Source: JALYUA01 sp040004225 (GTDB lineage Bacteria > Acidobacteriota > Thermoanaerobaculia > UBA5066 > Gp7-AA6). From it: a DNA stretch of 43,803 nt. Location of the stretch: positions 1-43,803 of the forward strand of contig JBDUBI010000184.1 in assembly GCA_040004225.1 (NCBI GenBank), read 5' to 3'. Under the pieces are notes generated by a model. The model was not told the DNA's origin and made no database searches. It saw only the letters and a list, made by a program, of their open reading frames with translations. Below are positions 40,401-43,803 of the stretch, piece by piece. The position numbers and the translations under genes are program-made. The first letter of the stretch is position 1, and the number at the start of each line of letters is the position of its first letter.

Positions 40401-42497
40401 TTATCGAAGAAGGCTGGCCAGGGCTGGATTGGCCGCGGCCCGCGAGCGCAGGGAAGGTGATGCTGTGAGGGCGGTCCCGAGATCTTTTTTCGCGGCGACT
40501 TTGTCGCCTGCGTAAATCTCTATCGTCGCGAGCTCGAACCTGGCTTCCGCGAAGTCGGGCTCCTTCGTTTGGCTGCGACGGAGCCATGGCGCTGCCTGCG
40601 CCGTCTCTCCCTTCTTCAGGTAGAGCAGACCGAGCGTGCCGGGATACGGGAACCGGTCCCCGGAGAGCGAGGCGGCGCGGGCGAGATGGAGGAGCGCCGC
40701 CTCGTCCTTCCCGGTTCCGCGTTCGGCGAACGCGAGGTTTGCGAGGAGCAGCGGATCTCCAGGATCGACTTCCACCGCTCGCGCAAAGGCGACGGCGGCT
40801 TCCGTGAGCTTGCCGGCGCGTCCCAGGGCGGTTCCGAGGTTCGACCACGCAGCGGGCCGGCGCGGCTGGAGGCGGGCCGTTTCCATCCAGTGGGGAATCG
40901 CTCGAGCGTACTGGCCGCTCCTCGTCAGCACATCCGCGAGCGCGAACTGACTCTCCGCCTGCTCGGGGTCGAGGCGGACAGCCTCCTCCAGGGGAGCGAT
41001 CGCGCGGAGGAGATCGCCCCTTTTCGAGAGCGCCACACCCGTACGGAAGAGGGCGAAGTGATTGCCGGGGTCGCGCCGGAGGGCTTCCGAAAAGACCGCC
41101 ACCGCCTGATCGAACTTCCCTGTCCGCAGGAGATCCTCTCCCTGGAGGAGGAGAACCCGTTCGGCGAGGCGATCCTTCGGGTCGGCGAGGGTGCGCCCTG
41201 CCGGCGGCCCCGAAGACCCGCTTCCGAGGTATCCGAGCGATCGCAGGCGAGCGACCGTTTCCGGGTCGGCGATCCGCCGGGAGTCGGTCGCCGGGGCCGC
41301 CTCGAAGCGCTGCAGTTCGCGCAGGAGAGCGACGGTCTGTTCACGACTGCCGGAGAAAAGGTTCTTCGCCTCATGCGGATCCGCCCGGAGGTCATAGACC
41401 TCGGGGCGCGGGGCCCTCACGAGCTTCCATGCCGCTTCCCGAACTCCGGAGAGCGGGGCCCACCCGTAGGCGAGCCATGGCTGCAGCGTCTCCAGGTACG
41501 CGGTTCCCGGATCGTCTTTCGCTCCGGAGAAGATCGGCGTCAGGCTCCGGCCGTCCATCCCCGCGAGCGGGGGCAGCCGAAGCAGGTCCAGCAGCGTGGG
41601 AGTAATGTCGATCAGCCGCGCCGGCAGGCTGCTCACCCGGGGCGTCACACGTCCAGGCGCGTGGAAGAGGAGCGGGACGAGCACCGTGCTGTCGTAAAGG
41701 AAGAATCCGTGCGTGCTCTCGCCGTGCTCGCCCAGGCTCTCGCCGTGATCGCCCGCGAGCACGGTGATTCGCGATTCGGGAGGGGCCGCGGGCAACCCGC
41801 GGAGCAGCGCACCGAGGGCCGAATCGACATAAGCCACTTCCCCGTCGTAGGCCCCGCGGGGACCGGGGCGGAGGTAGGCGCGGGGCGGGGTGTAGGGATC
41901 GTGAGGATCGTAGTAATGGATCCAGAGAAACCACGGAGAGTGCGCGCGGGCGACCCACGCCAGGGCGGCGGCGGTCGTCTGTGTCGCGGGCCTCTCGACC
42001 CAACCTTCCGAGCCCGCCGGCAGGTGATCGTCGTAAACGTCGAATCCGCCGTCGAGGCCGAAAACCTTTCTCAGTGGATAACCGCTCACGAACGCCGCCG
42101 TCGCGTAACCGTTCGCCTTCAGCGCCCTGCCGAGCGTCGGCCGTTCAGAGCCGAGTACCTGCCCGTTGTCGCGGACGCCGTGCCGGCGGGGGAGCTCGCC
42201 CGTCAGAATCGAAACATGCGCGGGCAGCGTCAGGGGGACGGGTGACACAGCTCCGGAAAACCGGAACGAGGCGTTGGCCAGGCTGTCGATCACGGGCGTC
42301 GCGTTGCGGCCGGCCACCCAACCGAGGGCGTCCGGCCTCAGCGTGTCGACCGTGATGAGCAGCACGTTGGGCCGAGCCTGACGACGCGCGGGCTCGGGCG
42401 CGGCCCGGATCGCGAAGCGGCCGCCCAGAGTTGCGGAGAGCGCGACGAAGAAAAGTACACGGAACGTGTATCGTCTAGAGCGGCTCGGTGCATCCAT
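40401..42497 (-). CDS. Sulfatase-like alkaline-phosphatase-superfamily protein with TPRs
   Basis: Starting at ATG 42497 the protein has 698 residues; upstream in-frame Met codons overlap the divergent transferase gene and encode no conserved sequence. Residues 11-26 form a signal anchor or signal peptide. The catalytic domain (about 42-430) has LLITVDTLRPDALG (metal ligand Asp51), and AGDHGESLGEHGESTHGFF with further Asp/His ligands. Where sulfatases have the formylglycine motif (C/S)xPxR, this protein reads PLTLPAH with Thr90, so it is probably a Thr-using phosphoesterase or phosphotransferase rather than a sulfatase. At least four TPR units follow (about 475-670), a protein-binding scaffold. 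Such TPR fusions are, as far as I recall, common in Acidobacteriota. The substrate is unknown, probably at the membrane or periplasm. Confidence 0.82.
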   Translation of the reverse strand: MDAPSRSRRYTFRVLFFVALSATLGGRFAIRAAPEPARRQARPNVLLITVDTLRPDALGWVAGRNATPVIDSLANASFRFSGAVSPVPLTLPAHVSILTGELPRRHGVRDNGQVLGSERPTLGRALKANGYATAAFVSGYPLRKVFGLDGGFDVYDDHLPAGSEGWVERPATQTTAAALAWVARAHSPWFLWIHYYDPHDPYTPPRAYLRPGPRGAYDGEVAYVDSALGALLRGLPAAPPESRITVLAGDHGESLGEHGESTHGFFLYDSTVLVPLLFHAPGRVTPRVSSLPARLIDITPTLLDLLRLPPLAGMDGRSLTPIFSGAKDDPGTAYLETLQPWLAYGWAPLSGVREAAWKLVRAPRPEVYDLRADPHEAKNLFSGSREQTVALLRELQRFEAAPATDSRRIADPETVARLRSLGYLGSGSSGPPAGRTLADPKDRLAERVLLLQGEDLLRTGKFDQAVAVFSEALRRDPGNHFALFRTGVALSKRGDLLRAIAPLEEAVRLDPEQAESQFALADVLTRSGQYARAIPHWMETARLQPRRPAAWSNLGTALGRAGKLTEAAVAFARAVEVDPGDPLLLANLAFAERGTGKDEAALLHLARAASLSGDRFPYPGTLGLLYLKKGETAQAAPWLRRSQTKEPDFAEARFELATIEIYAGDKVAAKKDLGTALTASPSLRSRAAANPALASLLR

Positions 42498-42540
42498 GCG
42501 CCCGGACGATGTCACGACTCTTCCCATCGATCTCAAGCAT

Positions 42541-43296
42541 ATGAGCAACCTGAAAAAGCCTGCCGGTTTGCCGCTCACCTTGGAGAAGGGAGAAGTGCAC
42601 GTCTGGATAGCCGACATCGGACCGGCGGCTGAAGACGTCGCAAGACTCGGCCGCGTGCTCGATCGCGCTGAGGTGGCACGGGCGTCGCGCTTCCACTTCG
42701 ACAGAGACCGCGAAGCATTCACTCTTTCGAGAGGAAGCCTTCGGGTTCTGCTCGGACGTTACATCGGCCAGGTGCCAGAGCGGGTTCGGTTCGGATATGG
42801 GCCTTACGGAAAGCCTTACCTCGCGCCCGAAATGGGCTCTGAAGAGATTCATTTCAACATTTCACATACCGAGAATGTGGCCCTCTTCGCGTTCGGGCGC
42901 TCGATGGAGGTCGGGATCGACGTCGAGCGAGTTCGCGCTCTCCCGGACCTGGAAGATCTCGCCGAACGCTTCTTTTCGAGGGAGGAATCCGAGGCCCTGC
43001 GCAATTTGCCTGAAAACGATCGAGCCAGGGCGTTCTTCCGTTGCTGGACCTCCAAAGAGGCATACATCAAGGGCATCGGAGAAGGTCTCTCCATGCCCCT
43101 CGACAGCTTCGCGGTTGCGCTCGATCCGGCAGAGGGTCCGATTCGTCTGCGGCTCTTCGACGCCCCCGGTGCCGTTCTCCGCTGGCGTCTCCAGCGTTTC
43201 GAGCCCTCCGCGGGGTATGTGGCGGCGCTGGCCGTCGAAGGGGAGAGTTTCGAGCTGCGCTTTTGCGGACACCCTGAGGGCGAAGGACCGTGCTGA
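42541..43296 (+). CDS. Sfp-type 4'-phosphopantetheinyl transferase
   Basis: This 251-residue enzyme should move the phosphopantetheine arm from CoA to the conserved Ser of every ACP and PCP in the cluster. It shows the family motifs in order: YGPYGKPYL, FNISHTENVALFAF, the magnesium site VGIDVERVR, FFSREESEAL, and CWTSKEAYIKGIGEGLSMPLD. Length is normal for the Sfp class. The start is uncertain: ATG 42541 leaves the conserved part intact, while ATG 42496 or GTG 42466 would extend it into the 5' end of the divergent phosphatase-like gene; none has a clear ribosome site. It lies about 5 kb from the NRPS operon, separated by unrelated genes. A second, broken transferase lies at 37817-38107. It may serve the cluster or be the general enzyme of the cell. 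Confidence 0.92.
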   Translation: MSNLKKPAGLPLTLEKGEVHVWIADIGPAAEDVARLGRVLDRAEVARASRFHFDRDREAFTLSRGSLRVLLGRYIGQVPERVRFGYGPYGKPYLAPEMGSEEIHFNISHTENVALFAFGRSMEVGIDVERVRALPDLEDLAERFFSREESEALRNLPENDRARAFFRCWTSKEAYIKGIGEGLSMPLDSFAVALDPAEGPIRLRLFDAPGAVLRWRLQRFEPSAGYVAALAVEGESFELRFCGHPEGEGPC

Positions 43297-43430
43297 GCGG
43301 CTGCCGTGCGGCTTGGCTTCCGCAAGAGTTGCGCGTCCCGGTGGCGGCCAGACGCGAGACGTCTTCGAGCGGGCGCGTGACTTGTCGAGAACGCATCTCG
43401 GACGCCCCTCCGAACTGAAGGGGAGCGAAC

Positions 43431-43803
43431 CTAGCGAATGACGGCGCGAGGACTCGTTCTTGGCGGAGCGGGGATCCGAACGGTGGGCGCTTGCTCCGAG
43501 AACAGGATGAAAACATTGAATCGGGGTCCAGTCGTGGGGGGCGTCGAGAAACCCGTTGGAAGAGCGCTCGAGAGGCCCGTCATTGGCAGGGAAATCGGAG
43601 AGCCGTCGTAGGTTCCCCTGAGGACGGGGGATCCGAAGAAGTTCTGAGCGTTTCGGATCTCGTAGGCTGCGCCCGGGGAGAGGACGCTCGAAAGGTCGAT
43701 CGAGACGGCGGGGGCATCGCCCCAGTTCAGAACGGTGATGTTGGCGCGTCCGGACTCGTACTGGTTGGGGCGCAGGAAGACGCGAGCGGCCGAAGGTCGG
43801 GAG
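43431..43803 (-). CDS. C-terminal part of a secreted protein (partial)
   Basis: The frame enters from the right edge (first complete codon ends at 43802) and stops with TAG at 43431, giving 123 codons with no start in the window. The translation contains RVFLRPNQYESGRANITVLNW, then LSPGAAYEIRNAQNFFGSPVL and PISLPMTGL, and ends in a Pro/Thr-rich tail. It reads as a real protein: a beta-strand-rich, proline-spaced C-terminal domain. I have a recollection of similar C-terminal segments in large secreted, beta-helix-type or cell-surface proteins of environmental bacteria, but name no family. It is convergent with the phosphopantetheinyl transferase gene, with 134 nt between them in which nothing is seen. 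Confidence 0.6.
   Translation of the reverse strand, partial: SRPSAARVFLRPNQYESGRANITVLNWGDAPAVSIDLSSVLSPGAAYEIRNAQNFFGSPVLRGTYDGSPISLPMTGLSSALPTGFSTPPTTGPRFNVFILFSEQAPTVRIPAPPRTSPRAVIR

Noticed and set aside
39334..40848. 504-codon version of the IPTL-CTERM protein
   Set aside because: A strong promoter (40342-40371), a ribosome site and a signal peptide all fit the TTG start at 40284. The upstream part overlaps the 3' end of the phosphatase-like gene and shows no domain.
40401..42722. Longer start of the phosphatase-like gene (773 codons)
   Set aside because: The extra 75 codons overlap the divergent phosphopantetheinyl transferase gene, have no conserved sequence, and would place the signal sequence internally.

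Overview
The window is dominated by one large hybrid NRPS/PKS biosynthetic gene cluster (about 1.4-37.5 kb, all on the + strand) in a GC-rich bacterial genome. The flanking genes suggest an uncultivated Acidobacteriota-like soil bacterium: a TPR-containing alkaline-phosphatase-superfamily protein, a Thr/Pro-rich secreted protein with an IPTL-CTERM-like tail, and a secreted-protein C-terminus at the right edge. This placement is an inference, because no rRNA or marker gene is present.

Layout. 3-205 is a decayed NRPS remnant. 821-1090 is an array of three copies of an unknown ~45-nt motif. Operon 1 (1412-20209) holds C-A(Asp)-PCP-E; an asparagine synthetase; an acyl-ligase-ACP-luciferase-like monooxygenase fusion; a CaiB/BaiF CoA-transferase; a free-standing C protein; and C-A(Thr)-PCP-C-A(Ala)-PCP. 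20354-20585 carries three more copies of the same motif. Operon 2 (20692-37505) holds a CmlA-like diiron beta-hydroxylase; A(Val)-PCP; KS-AT-ACP-aminotransferase-C-A(Gly)-N-methyltransferase-PCP; and C-A(Asn)-PCP-TE. Downstream are decayed pieces of an A domain and of a phosphopantetheinyl transferase, a GT2 glycosyltransferase, two leftward genes for secreted or membrane proteins, an intact Sfp-type phosphopantetheinyl transferase (42541-43296), and the 3' end of a leftward gene.

Working model (inference). Specificity codes read directly from the A domains match Asp, Thr, Ala, Val, Gly and Asn. The E domain makes D-Asp and the methyltransferase makes N-methyl-Gly. One possible order is acyl starter, D-Asp, Thr, Ala, (hydroxy)Val, a malonate-derived C2 unit aminated at its beta carbon, Sar, Asn, then release or cyclisation by the TE. 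Passing Val through a KS and then an aminotransferase would build a 3,4-diamino acid. The Sfp-type enzyme would prime all carriers. The most unexplained signal is non-coding: six copies of a hairpin-forming motif with the core GGTACCTCCCGGG, in two arrays, each directly upstream of one of the two biosynthetic operons. In the first array the cores are exactly 107 nt apart.
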